From contig NZ_AP014680.1 of the NCBI RefSeq assembly GCF_000829395.1, positions 930,001 to 994,000 on the forward strand: DNA of 64,000 nt. Reading direction: 5' to 3'. A model generated the notes under the pieces. That model saw only the letters and a program-made list of their open reading frames with translations. It had not been told where the DNA came from and did no database searches. This stretch comes from Paucilactobacillus hokkaidonensis JCM 18461. Lineage in GTDB: Bacteria; Bacillota; Bacilli; Lactobacillales; Lactobacillaceae. How positions within the stretch are numbered: position 1 is the first letter of the stretch; every line of letters starts with the position of its first letter. The translations under genes were made by a program, and so were the position numbers. Below are positions 33,982 to 42,504 of this stretch, piece by piece.

Positions 33982-34695
33982 ATGAACGATTTAGTAATTA
34001 TGAAAGAACAGCAAGCAGTAACAAGCAGCTTGCAGGTATCGGAAACGTTTGGAAAGAATCATCATGATGTCTTAGATGCCATCGACAATCTCACTCAGGA
34101 AAATCACGGAGTGAAAAATATGTTTTCAGAATCCCTATATACGAATAGCCGTGGCAGACAATATCGGCAAATCTTTATGAATCGCGACGGTTTTACATTA
34201 TTGGCTATGGGATTCACTGGTACACGGGCATTAGGATTCAAACTTAAGTACATTGATGCATTCAATCAAATGGAACGACAGATTGAACAAACAGGTGGTT
34301 ACCAAGTACCAACTAATATGGCTGAGGCATTACGGCTTGCAGCGGATCAGGCTGAACAAATTGAAGTATTAAAGCCAAAAGCACTATTTGCTGACGCAGT
34401 AGCAACCAGTCACACATCAATTTTAGTTGGTGATTTAGCCAAGATTTTGAAACAAAACGGAATTGAAACAGGTACACGTAGATTATTCAACTGGTTACGG
34501 GAACAGCATTACTTAATTAGCCGCAAGGGTGCCGATTACAATTCGCCGACACAACGTTCTATGGAATTAGGGTTGTTTGAAATTAAAGAATCAACACACA
34601 TCAATGGTGATGGAGTAACAGTAACAACTAAGACACCAAAAGTAACTGGCAAAGGGCAAAACTACTTTATCAACAGATTTATACAAGCAAACTAG
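33982..34695 (+). CDS. Phage antirepressor, Rha N-terminal plus KilAC-type C-terminal domain
   Basis: 237 residues. Residues about 5-95 match the Rha regulatory domain (TSLQVSETFGKNHHDVLDAI, FMNRDGFTLLAMGFTG, KYIDAFNQME). Residues about 125-235 match the phage antirepressor C-terminal domain (LVGDLAKILKQNGIETGTRRLFNWLREQHYLI). It likely relieves repression or tunes early expression. AAAGGAG site. Confidence 0.9.
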   Translation: MNDLVIMKEQQAVTSSLQVSETFGKNHHDVLDAIDNLTQENHGVKNMFSESLYTNSRGRQYRQIFMNRDGFTLLAMGFTGTRALGFKLKYIDAFNQMERQIEQTGGYQVPTNMAEALRLAADQAEQIEVLKPKALFADAVATSHTSILVGDLAKILKQNGIETGTRRLFNWLREQHYLISRKGADYNSPTQRSMELGLFEIKESTHINGDGVTVTTKTPKVTGKGQNYFINRFIQAN

Positions 34696-34704
34696 GTGAG
34701 ACAT

Positions 34705-35004
34705 ATGGCAGGAATTGATGAGCTGATAGACAAACAAATTGAGATAAAGCTAAATCAGCGTGTAGCAGCACTGAATAGCAAGATACAACTATTGTACCCG
34801 TGGATAGGTACAGAACAGGTTAAGCAATTAACTGGTTATCACGACACACAATGGATTACCAACCATTTCTGTATCGGTAAAGATGGTAAGGCACGTGAAG
34901 CTTACAAACGAGGACTAGTTCAAAAAAAGAGTGGGCGCTGGTTATTCAAGAATCCAGAGTTCAGCAACTATTTACATGATGAATATTGGAATGAGGCGAA
35001 TTAG
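34705..35004 (+). CDS. Small early phage protein, DUF771-like
   Basis: 99 residues. The C-terminal half (WIGTEQVKQLTGYHDTQWITNHF...) resembles DUF771 phage proteins with a helix-turn-helix flavour. ATG 34705 is preceded by AGGTGAG. Assignment by resemblance only. Confidence 0.65.
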   Translation: MAGIDELIDKQIEIKLNQRVAALNSKIQLLYPWIGTEQVKQLTGYHDTQWITNHFCIGKDGKAREAYKRGLVQKKSGRWLFKNPEFSNYLHDEYWNEAN

Positions 35005-35006
35005 CT

Positions 35007-35102
35007 ATGTACGTGTTAATCGGAATATATTTACAGAAAATTATAGCAACAGGTGTATGGATTGCTGTTGGATATGGAATATCGCATGTTGAATTTGACT
35101 AA
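35007..35102 (+). CDS. 31-residue hydrophobic peptide
   Basis: MYVLIGIYLQKIIATGVWIA... is a likely single TM segment, with start 3 nt after the preceding stop. Weak ribosome binding site; possibly coupled. Tentative. Confidence 0.45.
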   Translation: MYVLIGIYLQKIIATGVWIAVGYGISHVEFD

Positions 35103-35114
35103 GGAGGAATAATT

Positions 35115-35348
35115 ATGGACGAAGTTAAAAGTAATGCTGATGTTGAGTTAGAACGAATGAAATATTTGAAAAATTTTGAAAGACAAAACAATGTAGAACA
35201 GATTTTTAATGAAGGGGTTTCGCCTGTTGGAAAGAAAATAGTTGAACTATTAAAAAAAGAAGACATGACATACGACAGCGCGTATGCAAGTCTCCAATAT
35301 GCATATAACTTAATTCGATACGAGTCTAACTTTTTAAAACTAAACTAA
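35115..35348 (+). CDS. Small early phage protein
   Basis: 77 residues, charged and helical. AAGGAGGA site. Its end overlaps the end of the convergent cargo gene by 23 nt. Unknown. Confidence 0.65.
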   Translation: MDEVKSNADVELERMKYLKNFERQNNVEQIFNEGVSPVGKKIVELLKKEDMTYDSAYASLQYAYNLIRYESNFLKLN

Positions 35349-35835
35349 TTGGTTTTAAATCATCAGAATCATATATGGCAATAAACGGGAGAGCCTCTTC
35401 ATTTGTTCTGTAACCAGAAACATTATAAATCAAATTTCCAAAAGCTTTAGTATCGTCAAACTCAAATGAATTTACAAAATCCATCAATTCGTTGAATAAC
35501 ACCTCTGGATGTGATTGCAACGCTGAAATGACAGATGACGGCTGTAAAAATTCACCCGTTTTTAGAAGCGTACTAAATGTATTCCGAGGCAATTTACTCA
35601 TTGCAAAAGATTTTCCTTGGTCGAATTCCAGTAATGATTCATCAATTTCTCCATAGGATAATTCGAACTTTGCAATACGCTTTGATGAGAATTTGAAAAA
35701 GTCAAAATCAATTTGCTGATTATTTAACTCGAAAATCAATTTGAAATCTTTTGTATCTTGACTACCCATTCTATTAATTCTGTAAACTAAATAACCCATA
35801 AGTTGTGCTTTTCTTAGATTCATCTTATTCACCAC
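35326..35835 (-). CDS. Antisense cargo gene in the early operon
   Basis: 169 residues, soluble, with no family I recognise. It is the only leftward gene in the rightward early region (33548-63843). An extended -10 (TGGGATAAT on the minus strand, about 35849-35859) suits its own promoter. Start may be GTG 35835 or ATG 35823; no strong ribosome site. A moron-type gene expressed in the lysogen is the likely interpretation. Confidence 0.68.
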   Translation of the reverse strand: MVNKMNLRKAQLMGYLVYRINRMGSQDTKDFKLIFELNNQQIDFDFFKFSSKRIAKFELSYGEIDESLLEFDQGKSFAMSKLPRNTFSTLLKTGEFLQPSSVISALQSHPEVLFNELMDFVNSFEFDDTKAFGNLIYNVSGYRTNEEALPFIAIYDSDDLKPISLVLKS

Positions 35836-35919
35836 ACTTTCGAAAATAATTATCCCATAAGGAGTTGGTAAAAACGATAACCAAAAATAAATATCTAATG
35901 GAAACTAATTGTTTATACA

Positions 35920-35953
35920 AAAAAACCGACTTGAGCGGCAACTCAAATCGGCA
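35920..35953. terminator. Hairpin upstream of the cargo gene
   Basis: CCGACTTGAG pairs with CTCAAATCGG; seven T on the minus strand. It may shield the cargo gene or act as an RNA structure in the early transcript. Confidence 0.5.
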
Positions 35954-36006
35954 AGGTATCAAAAATATTTACAACAGAATCTTAGCACGATTGGGGATGA
36001 CACGCA

Positions 36007-36210
36007 ATGAGTATTAATTTGGATCAGGCACAGCAACACGAAGATGATCTCAATCCTAACAATCCACAGAATGATATCCACACCACTGAGAGACGTGAGC
36101 TAGCAGATGGCACGTCATTCTATCCAGATGAATGGATTGATGGTGCTGGCGAATTTATTAAGCAAAATGGATTAGACGAGTTCCTAGACCTATGGAGTGA
36201 GGTGATTTAG
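36007..36210 (+). CDS. Small early phage protein
   Basis: 67 residues, acidic (MSINLDQAQQHEDDLNPNN...). GGGGATGA site. Unknown function; next gene starts directly after its stop. Confidence 0.6.
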   Translation: MSINLDQAQQHEDDLNPNNPQNDIHTTERRELADGTSFYPDEWIDGAGEFIKQNGLDEFLDLWSEVI

Positions 36211-36414
36211 ATGGTATTACAAAATAAGCTAGAAGCTGAGTGGGAAAACAAACAAGAACTTCAAACATTAATAGATAGGTTAGACAGTTTAGCTACAAGT
36301 GTTAATGGTTTGGACAGTGAAAATGTAGCAGATGAGAAAGACGGAATTGTTGATTTATTAGATGACGTTGTAACTGATTTATGGGATTACGAGCCATCAA
36401 TCACTATTGGATAA
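36211..36414 (+). CDS. Small early phage protein
   Basis: 67 residues, acidic and helical. It directly abuts the previous stop codon and precedes recT by 14 nt. Unknown. Confidence 0.6.
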   Translation: MVLQNKLEAEWENKQELQTLIDRLDSLATSVNGLDSENVADEKDGIVDLLDDVVTDLWDYEPSITIG

Positions 36415-36428
36415 AAGGAGAAAAAATA

Positions 36429-37379
36429 ATGGCAGAAAATGAAGTTGTAGCAAAGGTTCAAAGCAGAATTACACAATTAGAACAGGGCAGTAATGGGCTG
36501 ACACTACCCAGTGATTATAGCTTAGGGAATGCACTTAATTCTGCGTGGTTGATGATTAACGACGATTCCAAATTAATGGCTACAAGTGATGGCTCAAAGG
36601 CACAAGCATTACTTAACATGGCAATTCAAGGATTAAGCCCAGCAAAAAGCCAGGGTTACTTCATTCCTTACGGTCAAAAATTAACCTTCCAGCGTTCATA
36701 TTTTGGAAGCCTTACGATTTTAAAACGGCTAGAAAATGTCAAAGATGTGTTTGCTGAAATCGTCCATAAGGGCGACGTGTTTGAAATTGGGGCTGATGAA
36801 TCAGGTAGACAAATTGTTAAAAACTTTAAACCTGATTTTTCAAATCTTGATAACGAAATTGTTGGTGCCTTTGCGGTAATCACACAAACGGATGGGACTA
36901 AGAATTACACGGTTATGACCAAAAAGATGATCGATCAAAGTTGGTCACATGCCAAAACCACCAAAGTACAAAAAGAGTTCCCGGGTGAAATGGCAAAACG
37001 AACCGTATTAAATCGAGCTGCTAAGTTTTTCATTAATACAAGTGGTGATAACGACATGCTGATTAAGGCAATCAATGATACGACCGCTGATGAATACGAC
37101 GATAAGCGTAAAGATGTTACACCGGGAAATAGTGTAGCTGCTAAGTTGGAGACTAAATTTAATTCAGAAAAAGTCAAATCAGTGCCAGATAAGGAATCCA
37201 GCACTACGGATGTTAAGTCAGAAAATAAAACTAAAGTGATTGAAGGTGAGAATGTTGACGACAGACACGAAGAACCAGAAGTTAGTGAAGCCCAAGAGCA
37301 AGCCCGTAAATACGCTAAAGAACTCGACAAAACTGAACCCACTGTTGAACAAGGCGAACTATTACACCGCGGAAAGTGA
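36429..37379 (+). CDS. recT: RecT single-strand annealing recombinase
   Basis: 316 residues. The RecT core is clear (YFIPYGQKLTFQRSYFGSLTILKR; GEMAKRTVLNRAAKFFINTSGDND) with an acidic, variable C-terminal tail. It anneals complementary strands for phage recombination, together with the exonuclease gene that overlaps its end by 128 nt. AAAGGAG precedes ATG 36429. Confidence 0.94.
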   Translation: MAENEVVAKVQSRITQLEQGSNGLTLPSDYSLGNALNSAWLMINDDSKLMATSDGSKAQALLNMAIQGLSPAKSQGYFIPYGQKLTFQRSYFGSLTILKRLENVKDVFAEIVHKGDVFEIGADESGRQIVKNFKPDFSNLDNEIVGAFAVITQTDGTKNYTVMTKKMIDQSWSHAKTTKVQKEFPGEMAKRTVLNRAAKFFINTSGDNDMLIKAINDTTADEYDDKRKDVTPGNSVAAKLETKFNSEKVKSVPDKESSTTDVKSENKTKVIEGENVDDRHEEPEVSEAQEQARKYAKELDKTEPTVEQGELLHRGK

Positions 37380-38151
37380 TTGGCAATATTGGTCCGTTTC
37401 CCAGTACAAAGATTTTGAAAAGTGTGAAGCAGCTGCTACAGCTAAGCTAAAAGATGAGTGGAAGCCGTCTGGCAGTCCAGAGCCATTGATTGTTGGTAAT
37501 TATGTTCACAGTTATTTTGAGTCTAAGACGGCTCATAAGGCATTTGTAGCTAACAATGTTGGTGCGATTATATCCAAAGCTGGTGCAACCAAAGGCAAAC
37601 CTAAAAAGGCATATAAGCAGGCTGACATGATGATCCAAACATTCGAAAATGACGATTTCTTCAATGTAGTGTACCAAGGGGAAAAAGAAGTACCGCTAGA
37701 AGGAACCATCTTCGGAGTTAAGTGGAAAGGCAAACTCGATTGCTTAAATGTTAAGGGCCAATATTTCTGTGATATCAAGACTGTTGACGATATTTGTAAA
37801 CGACATTGGAACAACGAAAATCGACAGTGGGTTTCGTTTGTTGAAGATCGTGAATACATTCTACAAATGGCCGTCTATCAAGAATTATTAAAGCAAAAAT
37901 ATGGGAAAACATTTGAACCGTTTATCTTTGCTGTAAGTAAGCAGGATGTTCCTGACAAGATGGCTATTAATATTGATCAATGGAAATTGGATAATGCACT
38001 AGCACAAATTGAGACTAACGTTGATCACTTCAACAGAGTTAAAAACGGGCAGGAAGAACCAAAGCACTGTGGCAAGTGTGAGTATTGTCGCATGACTAAG
38101 AGACTTAACGGGTTTACGGAAGTATCAGATATTTTAGACAAGGAGCGTTAA
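37252..38151 (+). CDS. PD-(D/E)XK phage exonuclease with iron-sulfur cysteines
   Basis: About 299 residues. Nuclease core residues in KLDCLNV...FCDIKTVDD (around 160-175). Cysteines C58 (FEKCEAA) and C273, C276, C279 (CGKCEYC) match the 4Fe-4S arrangement of AddB/Cas4-like nucleases. Partner of RecT, resecting double-strand ends. Start uncertain: ATG 37252 has AAGG 5 nt before; it overlaps recT by 128 nt, so the N-terminus may be shorter. Confidence 0.85.
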   Translation: MLTTDTKNQKLVKPKSKPVNTLKNSTKLNPLLNKANYYTAESDWQYWSVSQYKDFEKCEAAATAKLKDEWKPSGSPEPLIVGNYVHSYFESKTAHKAFVANNVGAIISKAGATKGKPKKAYKQADMMIQTFENDDFFNVVYQGEKEVPLEGTIFGVKWKGKLDCLNVKGQYFCDIKTVDDICKRHWNNENRQWVSFVEDREYILQMAVYQELLKQKYGKTFEPFIFAVSKQDVPDKMAINIDQWKLDNALAQIETNVDHFNRVKNGQEEPKHCGKCEYCRMTKRLNGFTEVSDILDKER

Positions 38152-38154
38152 ACA

Positions 38155-38601
38155 ATGATTAATCGAGCAGTATTAGTTGGCAGATTAACCAACGATATGG
38201 AATTAAGGTATACGCAAAGTGGTACAGCGGTTGGGTCATTCAACCTTGCCGTTAATCGTCAATTTAAGAACGCTGACGGAGACCGAGAAGCAGACTTTGT
38301 CAGTTGTGTGATTTGGCGCAAAGCAGCCGAAAGCTTAGCTAATTTTACCCATAAGGGTTCATTGATTGGTGTTGATGGACGTATTCAAACACGCAATTAT
38401 GAGAACAAACAAGGAACACGAGTTTATATAACCGAAGTGATAGTTGAGAATTTTTCATTGTTAGAACCTAAAAGTGAAAATCAATCTGGCACACAAGCCA
38501 ATACAACCAAACCAAAAAGTAGTAACGGGACAAGCAACCCAACTGATCCGTTTGCTGGGCCAAATCCAATTGACATTGATGCTAGCGATCTCCCGTTCTG
38601 A
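38155..38601 (+). CDS. ssb: Single-stranded DNA-binding protein
   Basis: 148 residues: OB fold 1-105 ([23 protein letters not shown]), low-complexity linker, and the partner-binding acidic tip DIDASDLPF. Protects ssDNA during phage replication. AAGGAG site. Confidence 0.95.
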   Translation: MINRAVLVGRLTNDMELRYTQSGTAVGSFNLAVNRQFKNADGDREADFVSCVIWRKAAESLANFTHKGSLIGVDGRIQTRNYENKQGTRVYITEVIVENFSLLEPKSENQSGTQANTTKPKSSNGTSNPTDPFAGPNPIDIDASDLPF

Positions 38602-38616
38602 TTGAGGTGATAGTCA

Positions 38617-39498
38617 ATGGCCAAACAAGGTTGGATAAAGGTTTACAGAAAAATAACTGATTCGCTTGTTTGGTCGGATCCTAATCTCTTGAAGATGTGG
38701 ATCTTATGCCTAACTAAAGCGAATCATGAACAAGTTACATTAAATTTCAACGGTAAAGAAATAGTTTTGTACAGCGGTCAGTACGTCACCGGACGAAGAG
38801 CCACAAGGGATGAGTTCAATTACGGTTCACAAAAGCGACATCAAATTTCTGACGTTTCTGCATGGAGACTGCTTAAGAAATTAGAAAGCATGCAAATGTT
38901 GAACATCAAAACAACTACGAAATATAGCGTGGTTACAGTGATTAACTGGAACAGCTATCAAGAAACTGTACAGCACTCCGACAACAACTCGACATCAAAC
39001 CGACAACAACCCGACACAGACAAGAATGTAGAGAATGTTAAGAATGTAGAGAAGTTAGTAGTAGATGGCACGGAAAATAATCCGGTCGACCTTTGGACGA
39101 ACCTTTGGGGTTTTCCAAACGGAGTTGCACAAACAGACTTATCAGATTGGCGAGAACAATTTGGTGATGAGCTAGTAAATTATGCAATTACTTACGCTGG
39201 CAAAAGGAATGTGAAACCTGCTGGCGCTGACAGATACCTAGAGACTGTCTTTGATGGTTGGCAGAAGTTGGAAGTTACCACTGTTGAACAGGCGCAGGCA
39301 GAGGCTGAGAAACACCAGCAGCGTTATTCAAACAATCGTGGTGGCTTTAGCAAATCAAAAGGGCAGGTTAGAGAGGCATTACCTGATTGGGCGAATAAGG
39401 ATTACAAACCGTCAACTGAAAAAGCAACACCAGAACAAATTGCCAAGTTGAAGGCACAGATTGAAGCACAACGTAAAGGATTGGAGGACCAAACGTGA
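38617..39498 (+). CDS. Phage replisome organiser / helicase loader, DnaD-like
   Basis: 293 residues. N-terminal winged-helix region (MAKQGWIKVYRKITDSLVWSDP, WRLLKKLE) typical of Lactobacillus and Lactococcus phage replication initiators. A linker of Asn/Gln/Asp repeats (about 120-150) follows. C-terminal DnaD-like domain (DLWTNLWGFPNG...WREQFG...YAITYAGKRNVKPAGADRYLETVFDGW). Should bind the phage origin and load helicase. Confidence 0.85.
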   Translation: MAKQGWIKVYRKITDSLVWSDPNLLKMWILCLTKANHEQVTLNFNGKEIVLYSGQYVTGRRATRDEFNYGSQKRHQISDVSAWRLLKKLESMQMLNIKTTTKYSVVTVINWNSYQETVQHSDNNSTSNRQQPDTDKNVENVKNVEKLVVDGTENNPVDLWTNLWGFPNGVAQTDLSDWREQFGDELVNYAITYAGKRNVKPAGADRYLETVFDGWQKLEVTTVEQAQAEAEKHQQRYSNNRGGFSKSKGQVREALPDWANKDYKPSTEKATPEQIAKLKAQIEAQRKGLEDQT

Positions 39499-39773
39499 AT
39501 ATGATGTTAGTTCATAAATTAGAGGACAAATATAGTGGATCAATTAGAAACGTCCCACAAGGTGATCCAGATTTAGCAAAGCTTAACTCGTATCTTGAAT
39601 TACAAAACAATGAAATTATTGACACAGTTGACGGATGTTTGGAATACGCAATTAAACTAGCAGTCAAGGCAGCTAATAAGTCGAATTTCAAACGTAAAGT
39701 TACAGTTGATGATATGAAATTGCGTGCAATCGATCTTTGGGAACAGGAGCTAAAAGATGGATCACGAAGTTAA
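39495..39773 (+). CDS. Small phage protein
   Basis: 92 residues, no recognised domain. GTG start overlaps the preceding stop, with GGAGG 8 nt upstream. Sits directly after the replication initiator. Confidence 0.65.
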   Translation: MNMMLVHKLEDKYSGSIRNVPQGDPDLAKLNSYLELQNNEIIDTVDGCLEYAIKLAVKAANKSNFKRKVTVDDMKLRAIDLWEQELKDGSRS

Positions 39774-39897
39774 CAGCTATGTAATAGTCATTGATACACA
39801 GCCACGGGTAGTATTTCTAGACAAACAAAAAGCCACAGACTATGCCGATAAATATAAAGGCACAGTGGAAGTGGTTAAGTTACGAATTGGAGGATAA
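39757..39897 (+). CDS. Small phage protein
   Basis: 46 residues, MDHEVNSYVIVIDTQPRVVF.... Overlaps the previous gene by 17 nt; GGAG site. Unknown. Confidence 0.55.
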   Translation: MDHEVNSYVIVIDTQPRVVFLDKQKATDYADKYKGTVEVVKLRIGG

Positions 39898-39900
39898 CAC

Positions 39901-40080
39901 ATGGCGACTTACAAGATTTGGTACACGCTAGACAATGACCCATATCCATGGAGATTTGAAGTCACACTGAAAGAGCCACCTGCAATCACAGATGGCTGGT
40001 TACAAATTGGTAGCAATATGTCAATTAGTGAAAAGCATATTGTCGAATGGCATTATCGAAAAATTAGGGATGTGAAATAA
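39901..40080 (+). CDS. Small phage protein
   Basis: 59 residues, MATYKIWYTLDNDPYPWRFE.... GGAGG of the previous gene end serves as its ribosome binding site. Unknown. Confidence 0.55.
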   Translation: MATYKIWYTLDNDPYPWRFEVTLKEPPAITDGWLQIGSNMSISEKHIVEWHYRKIRDVK

Positions 40081-40491
40081 ATGAAAACGAGTGAATTTAA
40101 AAGGGAACTGAAAAAGATTGGTGATTATGAATTTGATGATAATTACGTATTAACGGCCAGTGGCAGTTGGATCCTCTTCATTAGCTCAAAAAGTCGGAAC
40201 GCAATTGACACGGCAAACGCTCTATATGGCATTTCTGATGAACTATTCAAACTGGCAGTTAAATACGCAGCAACGCCAATCAAAGAACGGGAAGATGAGA
40301 AACGATACAGAATTCCATTGCCAAATTTGAAAACATCAGATGGATATCAACAATATTTATCAAGAAAAAGTAAACGAAACGGTCATTGGTTTGCAAGTCG
40401 CAGACAAAGTAATTTAATTCAGGCGTTTACGAAAGCGGAGGTTGAGCAAGCGCCAGAAGCCTATAGACAATATGCAGTGGGGTTGAAGTAG
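40081..40491 (+). CDS. Small phage protein
   Basis: 136 residues with a basic C-terminal half (YLSRKSKRNGHWFASRRQSN). Abuts the preceding stop. No recognised family. Confidence 0.65.
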   Translation: MKTSEFKRELKKIGDYEFDDNYVLTASGSWILFISSKSRNAIDTANALYGISDELFKLAVKYAATPIKEREDEKRYRIPLPNLKTSDGYQQYLSRKSKRNGHWFASRRQSNLIQAFTKAEVEQAPEAYRQYAVGLK

Positions 40492-40782
40492 ATGAAAATA
40501 ATTAGCTTACAGAGTGTTGGGCTAGGAACCGCTAATCGCGAACTTAAAACGGGCGCATTCCCAGAAGAGTTGTTTGTTAAAGTTGGGAGTCCTAATCCGT
40601 TTATTGGTGCTTCAAGGGTTGTCTTAATCGAATTAATAGCGGGTAATGAGCAGCCTATGCAACGTTGTGATGAGATGAGTTATTACGACCAGTATTACAA
40701 GGTAATCACCTCAGACGGGCACATTAGAGTGCTGCCTGAGCAATCCTATATTGCTGAATGGGTGGATGATGACGTAATTTAG
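40492..40782 (+). CDS. Small phage protein
   Basis: 96 residues, mostly beta-like. ATG directly after the preceding stop. No recognised family. Confidence 0.6.
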   Translation: MKIISLQSVGLGTANRELKTGAFPEELFVKVGSPNPFIGASRVVLIELIAGNEQPMQRCDEMSYYDQYYKVITSDGHIRVLPEQSYIAEWVDDDVI

Positions 40783-40802
40783 GACGGTGACAGCAAATTA
40801 TA

Positions 40803-41006
40803 GTGCTAGAAAGTGGAACCATTATTAATAAGAATGAAATTGACTATGTCTATAATCATTTTGGGACAATTCCAACTAATATTTACGTTATATTCAAAAG
40901 TGGAAATAAGCTTGTAATTAATTTTGACGAGTATGTCTATCTATTAAACGTTTTAGAGAATGGTAACGTCCATGAGAACCATGAATTGTTGGAGGAAAAG
41001 AAATGA
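40803..41006 (+). CDS. Small phage protein with YopX-like tail
   Basis: 67 residues ending NVHENHELLEEKK, close to the end of the complete YopX protein encoded at 41537-41929 (NIHENPELLEVDE). GTG start without a clear ribosome site; could be a shortened YopX relative. Confidence 0.55.
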   Translation: MLESGTIINKNEIDYVYNHFGTIPTNIYVIFKSGNKLVINFDEYVYLLNVLENGNVHENHELLEEKK

Positions 41007-41167
41007 TAATTGAGTATGAGTGCCAAGATATGTTTTCACACGAGACCATCGCGACGTTCGACACCTATGATGAAGCCGACAACTTTATGGACGCAGCGTA
41101 TGACATGCCCGATTGGTGGACGATGCCAGCAATGACTATTGTTGAGGTGACTGACGATGAACAATGA
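41003..41167 (+). CDS. Small phage protein
   Basis: 54 residues, MIIEYECQDMFSHETIATF.... GGAGG 12 nt upstream; overlaps both neighbours by a few bases. Unknown. Confidence 0.55.
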   Translation: MIIEYECQDMFSHETIATFDTYDEADNFMDAAYDMPDWWTMPAMTIVEVTDDEQ

Positions 41168-41540
41168 GACGAAGCGGGACGTGTTTGAGCGGGCACTAAC
41201 GGAATGGTACGACTTGATTTTTAAGGTCGGGGGACAAGGGAATGAAGCGTATGGATATTGTGAGTTTGATGTAACCCTATCCAAATACGAGAAGGACTAT
41301 GATGCCGCCTTGCCAGATGATCTGCCAGTGATCCCGAAAGCTGTGGGAGAGATATTGCAATCAGCATATGGGCAAACTAATTTGCTGGGCGTCTTAGACA
41401 CGGCCAAAAATGGATATAAGGTTAGCTATACCTTGGCATGGATAATTGCCTATCAGAACACTTTCGCTAGTGCATGGGTGCTAGGTGTCTGGCGCGTTGA
41501 GGAAACAGGGGAAATCGTGAAATTGGAGGTAGACAAATGA
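41157..41540 (+). CDS. DUF1642-like phage protein
   Basis: 127 residues. The end TFASAWVLGVWRVEETGEIVKLEV is typical of DUF1642 phage proteins of lactic acid bacteria. Start overlaps the previous gene. Function unknown. Confidence 0.65.
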   Translation: MNNETKRDVFERALTEWYDLIFKVGGQGNEAYGYCEFDVTLSKYEKDYDAALPDDLPVIPKAVGEILQSAYGQTNLLGVLDTAKNGYKVSYTLAWIIAYQNTFASAWVLGVWRVEETGEIVKLEVDK

Positions 41541-41929
41541 AACGAGAGATTAAGTTCAGAGCGTGGAACGGTGTATTACACGAATATAGAACAATTGATA
41601 TGAACAGTGGTAAACAAAATCTTGGGATGGGCTTTGAATCAACAGAAGGAATTGGTAGCAACACAACTACAATCTATCATTCTTTTGGAGATGTTGTCGA
41701 ACAGTACACAGGACTTAAAGATACCAAAGGCAAGGATATTTATGAAGGTGATATTGTTCGCTGTGAACATGATTATCAGGGCACTGATTACAACGGAAAA
41801 GTTATGTTTTTCAATGGCGGATTTTGCGTATGGACAGGTGGATTCCGGAATTATGTTTGGGACGATATGATTCCAGAGATTATTGGCAACATTCATGAAA
41901 ATCCGGAATTGTTGGAGGTAGATGAATGA
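41537..41929 (+). CDS. YopX-family phage protein
   Basis: 130 residues. Begins KREIKFRAWNGVLHEY and has the family pattern YTGLKDTKGKDIYEGDIVRC and GNIHENPELLE. Beta-barrel protein of unknown function, common in Gram-positive phages. Confidence 0.9.
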   Translation: MKREIKFRAWNGVLHEYRTIDMNSGKQNLGMGFESTEGIGSNTTTIYHSFGDVVEQYTGLKDTKGKDIYEGDIVRCEHDYQGTDYNGKVMFFNGGFCVWTGGFRNYVWDDMIPEIIGNIHENPELLEVDE

Positions 41930-42138
41930 CAGAATTAGAAGAAAAGCAGGCTAATTGCCCGTATTGCCACGAACCATACAATCAGTTGATGGAAGCAGAG
42001 GATGGCAGTGAAGTGACAATTTCAACCACGTCGAAAGAAAATTGCTTGAGAATGATAAGCTACGAATCTTACGTGTACACCGCCGATATTAATTATTGCC
42101 CTAGATGTGGTAGGAAATTAAGTGACGACGATGACTAA
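41926..42138 (+). CDS. Small zinc-ribbon phage protein
   Basis: 70 residues with two cysteine pairs, CPYCHEPY near the N-terminus and CPRCGRKL near the C-terminus, forming a probable zinc ribbon. Overlaps YopX by 4 nt. Confidence 0.68.
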   Translation: MTELEEKQANCPYCHEPYNQLMEAEDGSEVTISTTSKENCLRMISYESYVYTADINYCPRCGRKLSDDDD

Positions 42139-42178
42139 ACATTATGCAGCAAACGAATATATGGAGGAGTATCATAAT

Positions 42179-42346
42179 TTGAAAACTTACAAGATTAAAT
42201 TAAGCGATGGGTCAAGCACAGTTGTTAAGGCTCCATCAGAGAAACAAGCACGAGCAGAAATGGATCATCGATTTGCCAGCATTAGCGTAATGGGTATTAA
42301 TCCGCCTGCAATTGTGGAGGTAAGTCTAGATGAAGAAAGCAATTGA
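42179..42346 (+). CDS. Small phage protein
   Basis: 55 residues, KTYKIKLSDGSSTVVKAPSEK.... TTG 42179 has GGAGGA 10 nt upstream, better than the earlier GTG/ATG in this frame. Unknown. Confidence 0.58.
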   Translation: MKTYKIKLSDGSSTVVKAPSEKQARAEMDHRFASISVMGINPPAIVEVSLDEESN

Positions 42347-42503
42347 TGGAATCTTTCTAGCCTTGTTAGCAGGCTCAATCGCAATCTTAACTGGTTATGC
42401 TGGCTATGTATTCATGCATGGATTAACAGATTTAGGCTGGCTGTTAGTAGCATGTGACATTGTAGCGGTAGGCACGTTTATTCTATTCTGGCGAGGTGAT
42501 TAA
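42330..42503 (+). CDS. Small two-TM phage membrane protein
   Basis: 57 residues with TM helices about 7-28 and 36-54. GGAGG 12 nt upstream; ends 1 nt before rusA. Unknown. Confidence 0.6.
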   Translation: MKKAIDGIFLALLAGSIAILTGYAGYVFMHGLTDLGWLLVACDIVAVGTFILFWRGD

Positions 42504-42504
42504 C

